Shown one piece after another: positions 36,101-44,081 of a stretch of DNA of 53,882 nucleotides (positions are counted from its first letter, which is position 1; the number at the start of each line of letters is the position of its first letter). Source of the DNA: Rhodopirellula sp. (lineage in GTDB: Bacteria > Planctomycetota > Planctomycetia > Planctomycetales > Planctomycetaceae). The stretch is from positions 1 to 53,882 of the forward strand of contig JABMPE010000074.1 of the NCBI GenBank assembly GCA_013203845.1. The letters run 5' to 3'. The translations under genes and the position numbers were made by a program. The notes below the pieces were generated by a model. The model did no database searches. It saw nothing but the letters and a program-made list of their open reading frames with translations, and was not told the DNA's origin.

Positions 36101-36261
36101 CGACGATGGCCGAGTCGTTCGATCCTCAATTCGAGACCGAACTCGAAACACTGCAACGCGCCCTGCGGGAATCCGGCGGCAACAAATCCAAAGCCGCCCG
36201 CCGCCTGGGAATCCCCCGCAGCACCCTCTTCAGCCGCCTGAAGAAAGTCGGCCTGACATAA
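33151..36261 (+). CDS. Membrane-integral sigma-54-dependent transcriptional activator (PDZ-like, multi-TM, GAF, AAA+, Fis HTH)
   Basis: 1036 residues. TM1 at ~10-30; extracytoplasmic PDZ-like segment at ~50-160 (GMVIRGFADLEYFGTKPAEGDTLVRI); then about seven further TMs to ~470; a GAF-type domain at ~485-640; a coiled linker; an AAA+ domain with Walker A GASGTGKE (~716), GAFTGA (~763), the loop that contacts sigma-54, and Walker B GGTLFLDEIG; a Pro-rich linker; and a Fis-type helix-turn-helix from ~1005 (NKSKAARRLGIPRSTLF). It should activate sigma-54 promoters from the membrane in response to an envelope or membrane signal. Most activators of this class are soluble, so the architecture is unusual. 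AGGAG precedes ATG by ~11 bases. Confidence 0.9.
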   Translation: MGEELARPKLLVMGLGISVVIYSVLVLGYVGTTPDIGIRGLLSDAGTEGQTKGEFVPGMVIRGFADLEYFGTKPAEGDTLVRIHDKPVRTFLDFSAGLQYLRDAPIKTHGILDEGANPSKLPEDMLPSLLSVGGDRTVEIEFLRDGQPERAWIVIQSMPLSEVLISFVWLVLQFAIFAVSALAAWHRPFDRTARLFFAMCAVAMAAFIGGFHWWVIASSTLLNLPFLVCALLTPAVSVHFFLSYPRPLGPMDGYPRQTIASIYTAPVVTAVVMTGLLIAAWSFTADDMSFERIQDVAWCLATLREAIYAYLAFAALCFCVMLVALATEFLTAASLSERNQIKWMFFASVISAIPVSYTLYLALFDRTAFALGSARIPMFLASLSFTLAYTVGIVRFKLMLVDEFVTRGMLYHLASQGLTIGYGACVALAMFFANDFNVSESIPGVLQQVLSIGVLLTFLVVVLTWSRDRLQQSIDRRFYREKYQLDRALQRVNRAMDQLEDRHSLGLRMLASCREVLGAVMGALYLREPGSDEFQLVAMDGNGVLPERFPGSTAAGERLKQEVTIQRATAAANDPLSRTLKDLRSELMFPLVVDDEVEGIAILGKRHDGTAYTAEDLTFLHTLAQFTAMSLRSVKVHQDFARLNDEISLKAGKIDEQRQQIAIMQAELTGSTKTRPPEQTHEFRRDMIKGNSPAIRRVLDTVQKVAISESTVLIQGASGTGKELLAQALHENSPRRNGPMIRVHCAALSPSLLESELFGHVKGAFTGAHKDRVGRFEMAHGGTLFLDEIGDISLETQIKLLRVLQMRSFEAVGGTKTVEVDVRLITATHQNLNQLIKDGKFREDLFYRLNVVNITLPTLGERTEDLFELSLYFLKKASEKLGKRISHIDEQTLEAMKHYGWPGNIRELENVIERAVVMCDGETITLQDLPDEVLAAVKRPLPQPPRRPVSVASPVSQPAQPFTSDRSDHEVPSPPPGIVATVRSTMAESFDPQFETELETLQRALRESGGNKSKAARRLGIPRSTLFSRLKKVGLT

Positions 36262-36441
36262 GTGGGTTTGAAACAGTCATCGACCACCGAACGCTCGACT
36301 CGAATGTGGTGCGATGTCAGCCGCTGCGACCGTGCAAATCCATCTTGAGGTCTGAGCGTGAATGGCGCTATAAGTTCACGTCGAGTGTTAAACACCGAGG
36401 TTTTTCGAAGGGTGCTTTGCTCTTAAGGGTCCGCCAGACAG

Positions 36442-38460
36442 ATGAAGTATCGCCCTGAAATTGATGGCCTACGGGCAATCGCCGTCGTTCTGGTCATTTT
36501 ATATCATGCCGAAAGCGGCTGGTGTCCCGGCGGCTACATGGGAGTTGATGTCTTCTTTGTCATATCCGGTTACCTGATTACGTCCATCATTCGGAAAGAA
36601 GTAGCTGCAGGACGTTTCTCACTTCTCAACTTTTACGAACGACGAGCGCGGCGGATTCTGCCAGCCTTTCTGGTGATGCTGGCTATTGTTCTTTCAGTGA
36701 GCCTCTGGATTGTGCTTCCCAGCGCGTTCAAGGGTGTTGGCCGGTCAGCTGCCGCATCGGCACTATCGGTATCGAATGTCCTGTTTTGGGCGGAAGATGA
36801 TTACTTCGCTGCTGCTTCGGAAGAAAAGCCGCTGCTTCATACATGGTCGCTGGGAGTTGAAGAACAGTTTTACGTTCTGTTACCGCTGCTTGTTCTGGTT
36901 GCTGGTGCTGGCCGAAGATGCACTCTGGTCATGGCAATATGTGGAGCAGCGTCATTTGCTCTGTCGGCCTGGCAGGTCCGATTTGCTCCCACCGCGGCGT
37001 TCTTCCTACTGCCCTCAAGAGCCTGGGAGTTACTTCTCGGAAGTCTCTTGACAGCGGTACCAGTGCCAAATGCTTCGGCGCGGATTCGTAACATCGTCGC
37101 ATTTTGCGGGTTCGGTGCCATTGTTTGGGGATCCTGGGCTTACAGCGTTGAGACCATATTTCCTGGAGACAGCGCTTTCATTCCGTGCGTTGGCGCTGCC
37201 GCGATAATCTTTGGAAGTCCCCAGGGACTGGTCAGCAAACTGCTGTCGTGCCGACCAATCGTCTTCGCAGGCAGGATTTCCTATTCGCTGTATCTGTGGC
37301 ATTGGCCGATCCTTGTGCTGGCTCGCCAATGGAACATTGTGCCGCTGGACACATTTCAGACCCTGGCCTGCATTACCGCATCTTTTGTGGTCGCAATTCT
37401 CTCTTGGAAATACGTTGAGCAACCGTTTCGTTCACGTCATCTTCTTGCGTCCCGTCGCGCTGTGTTTTCACTATCGGCGGCAGCGCTGGCGATCTCCTTC
37501 AGCGCGGGATCCTACATTCACTTCAGCAACGGAGTTACGCAACGTTTTCCGGAAAACGTCGTCCAGCTCGACAACGGTGCTTATGACCGTCTGGCGATTC
37601 AGCAGGAAGTCACGATCCTCAAGTGGGAAGGCGACGCTGGCGAGACGATATATGGAGCACGAGTCGCTCCGCGAATTGCGGTTATCGGCGACAGCCACGC
37701 CAACGCTTTGGGAATGGCGTTAGGAGCGGCGGCGTATCGCCGCCACGAATCGGTTCAGCTCTTTTCTCATAGTGGCGTAGCACCTCTCGCTGGACTGCGA
37801 TTCAGAAGTTCTCCCAAGGCGCATGAGTGGGTTGATGCGACGCTTAAACAAATCTGTGACCGGGACAGTATTCAAGACGTGGTTCTGGTTGGTCGTTGGG
37901 CATCCGCCATTCACGGCCACAATACAGATTTCGGAAGCTACGAGCGCGGACGATCCGCTACACCATCAATTGCTGGGCGGACAGCAGGGCAGATCGTCTC
38001 TACAACAGAGGCAATCGAAATGTTCGCATGGGGCATTACCGAAACAGTTAACCGTCTTAGGGCTGCCGGAAAACGGATTGTCGTCGTCTACCCCGTTCCT
38101 GAGGTTGGCTATCACGTACCCCGCACTCTGGCTCGGATCATGAATCGTGGCGACGACATCGCTGATTTCAAACGCCCCGCCGAATACTATTTTCAACGTC
38201 AGAAACACGTGTTTAACTCGCTGGATTCATTGGGAAACGATGGGATTACCCGTGTGTTTCCTCACCAAGTGCTGATCACCGGTAGTGAAGCCATTGTTCA
38301 GGAAAACGGTGTTCCGCTTTATTGCGACGACGATCACCTGAGCTATGCCGGAGCCAGCAAGCTGGTTCCCCTTTTCGAGAGCAGTCTCTGGTCTGGTCGG
38401 GATGCGAGTGCAGTCCTGGCGGCGAAATCTCCAGCGACTGAAGGCACGGTGAATCGGTGA
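36442..38460 (+). CDS. Acyltransferase-3 / SGNH O-acetyltransferase (OafA-type)
   Basis: 672 residues. The opening YRPEIDGLRAIAVV is the acyltransferase-3 signature, followed by FVISGYLIT, FYERRARRILP (the catalytic His region lies in ILYHAES) and about ten TM helices to ~385. The C-terminal ~290 residues form an extracytoplasmic SGNH-type domain: IAVIGDSHANALG (block I Ser), LVGRWAS, and DDHLSYAGA near the end (D-x-x-H block V). Such fused proteins O-acetylate lipopolysaccharide O-antigen, peptidoglycan or exopolysaccharide. Stands alone, 180 bases after the sigma-54 activator on the same strand; control by it is conceivable but no -24/-12 box was recognised. Confidence 0.92.
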   Translation: MKYRPEIDGLRAIAVVLVILYHAESGWCPGGYMGVDVFFVISGYLITSIIRKEVAAGRFSLLNFYERRARRILPAFLVMLAIVLSVSLWIVLPSAFKGVGRSAAASALSVSNVLFWAEDDYFAAASEEKPLLHTWSLGVEEQFYVLLPLLVLVAGAGRRCTLVMAICGAASFALSAWQVRFAPTAAFFLLPSRAWELLLGSLLTAVPVPNASARIRNIVAFCGFGAIVWGSWAYSVETIFPGDSAFIPCVGAAAIIFGSPQGLVSKLLSCRPIVFAGRISYSLYLWHWPILVLARQWNIVPLDTFQTLACITASFVVAILSWKYVEQPFRSRHLLASRRAVFSLSAAALAISFSAGSYIHFSNGVTQRFPENVVQLDNGAYDRLAIQQEVTILKWEGDAGETIYGARVAPRIAVIGDSHANALGMALGAAAYRRHESVQLFSHSGVAPLAGLRFRSSPKAHEWVDATLKQICDRDSIQDVVLVGRWASAIHGHNTDFGSYERGRSATPSIAGRTAGQIVSTTEAIEMFAWGITETVNRLRAAGKRIVVVYPVPEVGYHVPRTLARIMNRGDDIADFKRPAEYYFQRQKHVFNSLDSLGNDGITRVFPHQVLITGSEAIVQENGVPLYCDDDHLSYAGASKLVPLFESSLWSGRDASAVLAAKSPATEGTVNR

Positions 38461-38571
38461 GACATTCTGAACGTGTGTCGCCAAGCGACAACGTGTAACG
38501 CGGAGTGTCGATGTAATCACCTCTTGAAGCTAACACAGCACAGGCAGTTACGACGGTTTCTGCACACGTTG

Positions 38572-39627
38572 TCATACGGCGGGTGCGGGTACTCCTAACT
38601 CTTCGGCGAGTTTCAGAAGGGCGTTCCAGTTGCCGTCGTCGAGGGGGATGCCTTCGGCGGAGCGTTTGGCCAGGGTTCGTTGTTCGGGATCGCCTGGCAG
38701 GAAGATTTCGTTGACGCCGTCGATGCGCGGTACCGATCGCACGTACTCTTCCAGGCTGGCGACTTCTGATTGGAGATGCTCGAAACCGGCGTACTGAGCG
38801 GGATCGATCACGATAAAGAAGGCGGCGTTGCCGACCGGCGGCGGCGGGTCCGGATAAGCGCACTGGCCGCCGGACAAGGCTCCGCAAAGCATCTCAATCA
38901 TGAACGACAGACCAAAACCCTTGTAAGCCTGGTCGCCGCCCATTGGCAGGATCGTTCCCGGAGGATCGCCGTAAAGCTGGTTGGGATCGTTGGTCGGGTT
39001 GCCTTCCGGATCGAGCACCCAGCCGTCGGGCACCTTTTCGCCAGCGATCTTTTTGACTCGGACTTTTCCTTCAGCAGTCGCACTGGTTCCGAAGTCCAGC
39101 ACGAACGGGCCGTTCTTGCCGCCGGGCATGCCGATACACAACGGGTTGGTGCCCAGGCGAGGTCGTTTGCCGCCAACAGGAGCAACTCGCTGTGCTGCGC
39201 CGTGAGTGTTCGCGCAGATGATCGCGGCCATGTTCTTGGCCGCGGCCATTTCGGCGTACTCGCCCAGCCGACCGATGTGAGCCGATTGTCGCAGCGTACC
39301 CGAGGCGATGCCGGCCGTGGCGGCTTTGTCGATCAGCTTTTCCATCAGCTGTCGCGAGAGCACCTGACCAAAGCCCCAGTTCCCGTCGCCGACGACGGTT
39401 CCGGACGTTTCGTGAGCGATCGTCAAATCTGATCCCGCGTTGAGTTTTCCATCCTGTACCTGCTTGACGTAAAACGGAATTCGCATCACGCCGTGAGAAT
39501 CGTGTCCTCGCAGATTCGCCTGAACCAGGCTGCGGCCCACAATCGAGGCTTCCGATTCATTGGCTCCGCCCGCCGCCAGCAAAGCGACCCCAAACTCCTG
39601 CAATTGTGTTTCCGTCAAAATCGGCAC
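38572..39627 (-). CDS. Malate/L-lactate dehydrogenase family (Ldh_2) NAD(P)-dependent oxidoreductase
   Basis: 351 residues, cytoplasmic. Family blocks are HDSHGVMRIPFYV (catalytic His), RQSAHIGRLGEYAE, GTNPLCIGMPG, VLDFGTSATAEGKVR and DQAYKGFGLSFMIEML. The family contains L-sulfolactate, ureidoglycolate, malate and 2,3-diketogulonate dehydrogenases, so the exact substrate is open. The start is GTG (MPILTETQ), supported by GGGAG about 9 bases upstream. The gene is alone on this strand, ending ~110 bases from the convergent acyltransferase gene. Confidence 0.9.
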   Translation of the reverse strand: MPILTETQLQEFGVALLAAGGANESEASIVGRSLVQANLRGHDSHGVMRIPFYVKQVQDGKLNAGSDLTIAHETSGTVVGDGNWGFGQVLSRQLMEKLIDKAATAGIASGTLRQSAHIGRLGEYAEMAAAKNMAAIICANTHGAAQRVAPVGGKRPRLGTNPLCIGMPGGKNGPFVLDFGTSATAEGKVRVKKIAGEKVPDGWVLDPEGNPTNDPNQLYGDPPGTILPMGGDQAYKGFGLSFMIEMLCGALSGGQCAYPDPPPPVGNAAFFIVIDPAQYAGFEHLQSEVASLEEYVRSVPRIDGVNEIFLPGDPEQRTLAKRSAEGIPLDDGNWNALLKLAEELGVPAPAV

Positions 39628-39724
39628 AGCTTATCTCCCTCGCGGCATGGTCAATCGAATGTGAAAGCTACGGCTTGAGACTTTCCCGTAGTGGGCAGGA
39701 CGTAATCTGACGCAAATCCGTGAA

Positions 39725-39837
39725 GACGCAAAGGAACGCGACGAATCTCAAATCGTTCGCTGGTCGGATCTCACTCGGGCACCTCTGGCGAAACCTTACC
39801 AATTTCAGCGCTTTGCGAAACCTTGCGTCTTTGCGTC
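39725..39837. repeat. Inverted-repeat element with GACGCAAAG ends
   Basis: GACGCAAAG at 39725-39733 is inverted as CTTTGCGTC at 39829-39837. The interior also holds a direct repeat GCGAAACCTT (39789 and 39815). No coding frame is believable. It lies directly beside the next palindromic element, suggesting a composite of dispersed intergenic repeats. Confidence 0.5.
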
Positions 39838-39853
39838 AGGTGGTTGAAGGAAG

Positions 39854-39939
39854 GAGCCGCGGATACACACTGATTTGCACGGATGAAGTTGGAGCCAGTT
39901 CAAAAGGTATCCGTGCTGTTCTGTGTCAATCGGTGGCTC
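39854..39939. repeat. Palindromic intergenic repeat with GAGCC ... GGCTC ends
   Basis: Two 31-base arms (39854-39884 and 39909-39939) are inverted copies matching at 23 of 31 positions, with 24 bases between them. The arms contain runs of the CGGATACACACTG / TGCACGGAT type, resembling a dispersed non-coding repeat seen in several environmental phyla. The mostly paired mismatches fit an RNA or cruciform structure. It sits in a gene-free stretch of about 790 bases (39628-40416) in which nothing else was recognised. Confidence 0.6.
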
Positions 39940-40416
39940 AAATGCACAAACATCAGATCGGATTGCGCCCGCCCTCACTGATGGGCGAGACGCTTCAGCC
40001 TGCTTCTTCGTCAGCTTGGATTCGTTCGAAATTCTGTACCGGTCGTAGGCTCGGTTCGACCTGCGGAAGATAGTGGAACTGGTGCAGATCGACGTGTCCT
40101 GCCGGTCGCAAAGCGGTCTCCGGTCACGGAACACTTTTGGATTCGCCCCGCCGATACCCCTTGAGCCGACCGCAACGGCTGCCTGGTTCACGCCAGTCAG
40201 GAAAAGCAGCCACTGGCAAGGACGACAGCGGTCGAGCGGACTGAGTATTCCCACTGAAGATTGACGACAGAGTTCGCGTGCTGCCTGCTCATCGCGAGAA
40301 AAGACGCTTCTAACAACTTGCGTACGCACGCGGTTAAGGGCGTTTCCGCGGAAGTTTTCCGCCTCGTGGTAATCCCGGTCGGTACGCGTATTTCCCCCCG
40401 AGCAACGAGGTTGTCC

Positions 40417-40722
40417 ATGAGCAATGCTGCCGCCGGAATTGCACCGTCCGACATTTCGACCATCGAAGACCTGCGTGAATTTGTCCACGCGACTCTTTGT
40501 GCGAAAGAGAACCTCGTTGCAGATCAGTTCAAAATGATCGAACGGGAACTCACAAAGAGCGGACGTCTGTGCGGCATTCAGTACACGATTCATGGACCAC
40601 GACAGGTTCGGCTATCCGCGGTGTGGGCTTCCGATCGCAACCTGCTCTACTTCTACGACACCAGCGGCGTCCGTTATCTCAAGGTACCACTGCGGAATCG
40701 CTTCTCAGGTGAAGCTGCCTGA
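40417..40722 (+). CDS. Small hypothetical protein
   Basis: 101 residues from MSNAAAGIAPSD, chosen because CGAGG lies ~8 bases upstream; the tracked extension of 52 codons looks non-coding. Soluble, alpha plus beta: an N-terminal helix (IEDLREFVHATLCAKENL), then a beta-rich part (GRLCGIQYTIHGPRQVRLSAVWAS, LLYFYDTSG). Resembles short conserved proteins of this phylum but no function is recognised. Convergent with ispG; about 215 bases between their stops contain a GGGTGGC/GCCACCC inverted repeat without a T-run. Confidence 0.68.
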   Translation: MSNAAAGIAPSDISTIEDLREFVHATLCAKENLVADQFKMIERELTKSGRLCGIQYTIHGPRQVRLSAVWASDRNLLYFYDTSGVRYLKVPLRNRFSGEAA

Positions 40723-40936
40723 ACGCATCGCGGGCAGCATTCCCATGTTCCTGCGAGTTAGTACGCATTCTGCGAAATGAGGGTTGATATTCGGCATTGG
40801 GTGGCTGGTGATCAAGCTTCCGCCACCCGGACTTTGCCCTCTATTTTCGGGACGCGTACTGAGAGACCTGCATGCAGCATGAGGCGACAAAAACGGGGTT
40901 GCACACTGGCAAGGCTGGAAAGCCACGGCACCGTCA

Positions 40937-42100
40937 CTACGACAGCTGGCAGGCCTTTTCGGCGATTAACGCGTCGAGTTCCTGCTTCAGCCGCGGAAGA
41001 ATTTCGTCGTACGGAAACGCGCCGATTTCTTCTGGTCCGCGTTTCAGATTGACGAAGTTCGGAGCACACCACAGCCCGAGATCAGCATCGTCGGTTTCTC
41101 CAGGACCGTTCACGCGACAACCCATCACGGCAATCGTCAGCGCATGCTCACGGGCATATTCAGTCATCTTTTTCACATCCTGAGCGAGTTCGATGAATGC
41201 TTCGTTCTCGACGCGGGAACAGCTAGGGCAACTGATGATGTTGAGTGTCGGCAATCCGTAGTCGACAACCGTTCGAACCCGACCAGCCGCGATGTCCGCA
41301 ATGATCGAACGACCGGCGACGATTTCTTCGCCTTTACGGTTATTCGGAACGGTCAACGAGACTCGAATCGTGTCGCCGATTCCGCGACCAATTAACTGCT
41401 CAAAGGCGATCCTCGTCTTGATGATCCCGTCCGGCGGCATGCCCGCTTCTGTCACGCCCAGATGTAACGGCACATCGGGACGCTGTTCTGAGAAACGTCG
41501 ATTGACGTCAATCACTTTCTGCGGATCCGAATCCTTCAGAGAAACGCAGTATCGCGTGAAATCGAGCGCGTCGAGAAACTCGCAATGCTCCAATGCACTT
41601 TCCAGCATCGGCGAGATGGAATCGTCTTCCGGATACTGATCGATTTTTCCCGGATCGACCGAGCCACAGTTCACTCCCACGCGAATCGCGCAGTCATTCG
41701 CCGCGGCCACGCCGGCAATAAATCGCACTTTTTCCTGCCACGGCTTTTCGCGTTCGTGATGGTAAAGATGTCCGGGGTTGTAGCGAATCTTGTCGACGTG
41801 CGGAGCGACGTCCTCAGCTAAGCGGTAATTCTCCTGCAGATCGACTGAGAGATTGGCGGTGGTCTGTTTCCGGATTTCGGCGAGCGCTTCCGCGTCTTTA
41901 CGACTGTCGACCGCAATGCGCACAACATCGGCGCCGGCCTCAACCAGAGCGTTAATCTGGCCGACCGTGGCGTCGACGTCCTGCGTGTGCGTGGCCGTCA
42001 TGCTTTGCACGGCGATGGGATTTGAGTTCCCAATCGTTACCGAGCCAATCTGCACACTACGGGTAGGTTTTCGCTCAATCGTCAGTTCCGAACTGTCCAC
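40937..42100 (-). CDS. ispG: 4-hydroxy-3-methylbut-2-enyl diphosphate synthase
   Basis: The penultimate iron-sulfur enzyme of the MEP isoprenoid pathway, converting MEcPP to HMBPP. The TIM-barrel half is clear: [45 protein letters not shown] and HLGVTEAGM. The [4Fe-4S] ligands are [10 protein letters not shown] (two Cys) and [10 protein letters not shown] (third Cys and the fourth-ligand Glu), with the intervening C-terminal domain of normal size. I prefer a GTG at 42100 ([19 protein letters not shown]), with TTGGAG about 10 bases upstream, over the tracked GTG 14 codons earlier. Length 387, compatible with the short bacterial form without the large plant-type insertion. Monocistronic as far as can be seen. 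Confidence 0.97.
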   Translation of the reverse strand: MDSSELTIERKPTRSVQIGSVTIGNSNPIAVQSMTATHTQDVDATVGQINALVEAGADVVRIAVDSRKDAEALAEIRKQTTANLSVDLQENYRLAEDVAPHVDKIRYNPGHLYHHEREKPWQEKVRFIAGVAAANDCAIRVGVNCGSVDPGKIDQYPEDDSISPMLESALEHCEFLDALDFTRYCVSLKDSDPQKVIDVNRRFSEQRPDVPLHLGVTEAGMPPDGIIKTRIAFEQLIGRGIGDTIRVSLTVPNNRKGEEIVAGRSIIADIAAGRVRTVVDYGLPTLNIISCPSCSRVENEAFIELAQDVKKMTEYAREHALTIAVMGCRVNGPGETDDADLGLWCAPNFVNLKRGPEEIGAFPYDEILPRLKQELDALIAEKACQLS

Positions 42101-42251
42101 ACCGATTCTCCAATCAGGCCGCCCATCGACAAACAAAACCACGCGTCAGTGCGAGGCGCGGCGAGTCTAGTGGACGTTCTCAGGTCGAGCCAGTTGAGTC
42201 CGTGCAATCTTCCCCGGCCCGGCCTGCGACAGCCCAGGACTGGTGGACACC

Positions 42252-42275
42252 GGAAGGATTGCCAGGAATCCTTCC
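42252..42275. repeat. Short perfect inverted repeat, function unknown
   Basis: GGAAGGATT-GCCAGG-AATCCTTCC is a perfect 9-bp stem with a 6-base loop in the 370-base gap between ispG and the permease fragment. There is no T-run on either strand, so a rho-independent terminator is unlikely; it could be an operator or RNA structure upstream of ispG or downstream of the permease. Confidence 0.45.
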
Positions 42276-42469
42276 AAGAGCTTGTCGTGTCAGAGAAATC
42301 TAAAGGGCCTCGTCGGTCTCACGATTCAACATTTTCGTTGGATTTCCAGGTTCTCGCAGGATTTTCCGGGCCAGCGGACTGACATCCGCCACTCGCCAGT
42401 ACGTCCAGGAGTTTCGCCAGAAACATTTCATTCATGGCCGCGTGAGGTGTAACGCGCCATGTCGATCGG

Positions 42470-42787
42470 CTACCCCGAGAAATCCCCATTGGTTTCCGGA
42501 GCATCCGATACCACTGAACGGTAATTTTCCAGCGGTTGCCAGGTCAGCAGTTCTGTCACACCTCGGATCATCGCCGGCAGATTGATCAGCAGTGAGACCC
42601 CGGCAGCAACGCTCAGCGTCATCAGAATGTCATCAACCATCGGCCCATGATGCCTGCCACTGAAAGTTGCGGCGTCCGAAACGATCATTATCGTCCGCCC
42701 TGGGTTGGTGATTTCAGCCAGAGAATACACATTGGACCAACGGGCGAATCCGAAAGCCGCCGGCAGGTGCGGAGCAATCAGGGCCAA
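42470..42787 (-). pseudogene. C-terminal part of the ABC permease, out of frame
   Basis: The frame MALIAPHLPAAFGFARW ... LLINLPAMIRGVTELL begins at a TTG overlapping the permease stop by 10 bases, with no ribosome site. Its hydrophobic segments, and the end VAAGVSLLINLPAMI, look like the last TM helices of ABC-2 type permeases of this kind. Adding one base near 42787 would read straight from ARVLVILMAR into LALIAPHLP. I therefore read it as the displaced tail of the preceding gene: a frameshift mutation, a sequencing error, or, less likely, a separate overlapping gene or programmed shift. Confidence 0.55.
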
Positions 42788-44025
42788 CGCGCCATCAGGA
42801 TCACGAGAACCCGGGCATGAGCTGGTCGGAATTCAGGTGTCACCGCTTGTCCCCATCGTCCGACAGCTGCACCCAGTGACACGTAAATAAACACGTACAA
42901 CGCCGTCACCGTGACGATGTTGTGGACCCACGCCGGCCACACGTCGAGATTTCCGATCACGACGATTGCCAGTAGGTGCATGCTCAGCAACAGCAAACCC
43001 CGCCGCCCGCCTGGCATCCACGGTGCAATCAGCAGTCGAAGGAGTCCAAACCGTGACACACTACGGCGAATTCGCCGAGAAACATGGTCTGGCTCTGTAC
43101 TGAAAAACAAACCTGCAAGGAACCAGTGAATGCAGGAGATCGTTGCACAGACAACGATTACTTCTTCATCAACGGCGAAAGTGCCGGAGTAGTAGCTGTA
43201 AGCCCACACTCCAATCCACAGCAGCCAGAATTGCAGCGTGCAGATCACTCGCACGCCTGAGCTTCGATTGTCCGACTCGAACGTGAGTCGCGAAACGGCG
43301 ATCTGTTGTGCAAGAAGAAAGTAGCTTCCCAGGCCAATCAGAAAGCTGAATAGAACCCACCAGAACTCCTCGTCGTCAAACGGTATCGATTCGGAAAACG
43401 CAGCCGCGCTAAGACCGAAAGCAACAGACATCTGCCACAGCAATAATCCAAGCATCCCGATGGTGTTGATCGCCTGCCATTGCCGACTGCTCGACAGCGT
43501 GCTGAGCATCAGGGCGATCATCGAAACAAACACGCTCCACAGCAGACCCAGCGTCAGGAACAGTGTCACCATCGCCAGGTCGAAACCCTGCAGCAGCGAC
43601 GTGAACGCGATGAAAGGAGCAATGGCCGAGTAATAGATGAAAACCTGCACCAGCGAACTCAGCAGCTTTCCCGAAACAATCTGACGCGGACTGAGCGTCG
43701 AGATGCTCAGCAGTTCGTACGTGTTCTGGTCACGTTCGTTGAGCATGCTGCGAAACGATCCGAACGGAACGACAAACAACGTCGCGAAACCAATCACGTA
43801 ATAGTAAGCGACGAAAAAGGCCCGCCCCGCCGATCCGTACTCGATAGCCGGACCAAACCACACAATACCAAAGACAGAAATCAACCAGGCAACTGTCAGC
43901 AGCAGCATGAAGGTGACGATGAACTGGCGACTCTTCAGCGCCTGTCTTGTTTCTTTCACCAGAATCGGGTTGAGGCGATCCGTCAGGTAATCCGCCATGT
44001 GAAAAAACTTTTCGCCAGTGCTCAT
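42778..44025 (-). CDS. ABC-2 type exporter permease (probably split by frameshift)
   Basis: 415 residues with about ten TM segments. The opening LNPILVKETRQALKSRQFI is the amphipathic interfacial helix seen in ABC-2 permeases, followed by ERDQNTYELLSISTLSPRQI, the GELLLSTP-like coupling segment that contacts the ATPase. Its partner is the ATPase gene 56 bases upstream on the same strand. The protein ends abruptly after VLVILMARWP, while the next frame continues with more TM segments (see the feature at 42470), so the natural product is probably ~520 residues. The exported substrate is unknown. AGGA precedes ATG at ~7 bases. Confidence 0.82.
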   Translation of the reverse strand: MSTGEKFFHMADYLTDRLNPILVKETRQALKSRQFIVTFMLLLTVAWLISVFGIVWFGPAIEYGSAGRAFFVAYYYVIGFATLFVVPFGSFRSMLNERDQNTYELLSISTLSPRQIVSGKLLSSLVQVFIYYSAIAPFIAFTSLLQGFDLAMVTLFLTLGLLWSVFVSMIALMLSTLSSSRQWQAINTIGMLGLLLWQMSVAFGLSAAAFSESIPFDDEEFWWVLFSFLIGLGSYFLLAQQIAVSRLTFESDNRSSGVRVICTLQFWLLWIGVWAYSYYSGTFAVDEEVIVVCATISCIHWFLAGLFFSTEPDHVSRRIRRSVSRFGLLRLLIAPWMPGGRRGLLLLSMHLLAIVVIGNLDVWPAWVHNIVTVTALYVFIYVSLGAAVGRWGQAVTPEFRPAHARVLVILMARWP

Positions 44026-44081
44026 GGTTGGTCCTGGAGATCGATTGCGAACTTACCTGATCAACTTCTGGAGACGTTACG

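Noticed and set aside
38276-38887. 203-residue Arg-rich minus-strand ORF
   Set aside because: Overlaps the ends of two convergent, well-supported genes and has random-looking composition.
39805-40593. 262-residue minus-strand ORF
   Set aside because: Runs over palindromic repeats and the well-supported small gene at 40417-40722; no domain or good start.
40799-40828. GGGTGGC/GCCACCC inverted repeat between convergent gene ends
   Set aside because: Stem only 7 bp with a 16-base loop and no T-run on either strand; not convincing as a terminator.
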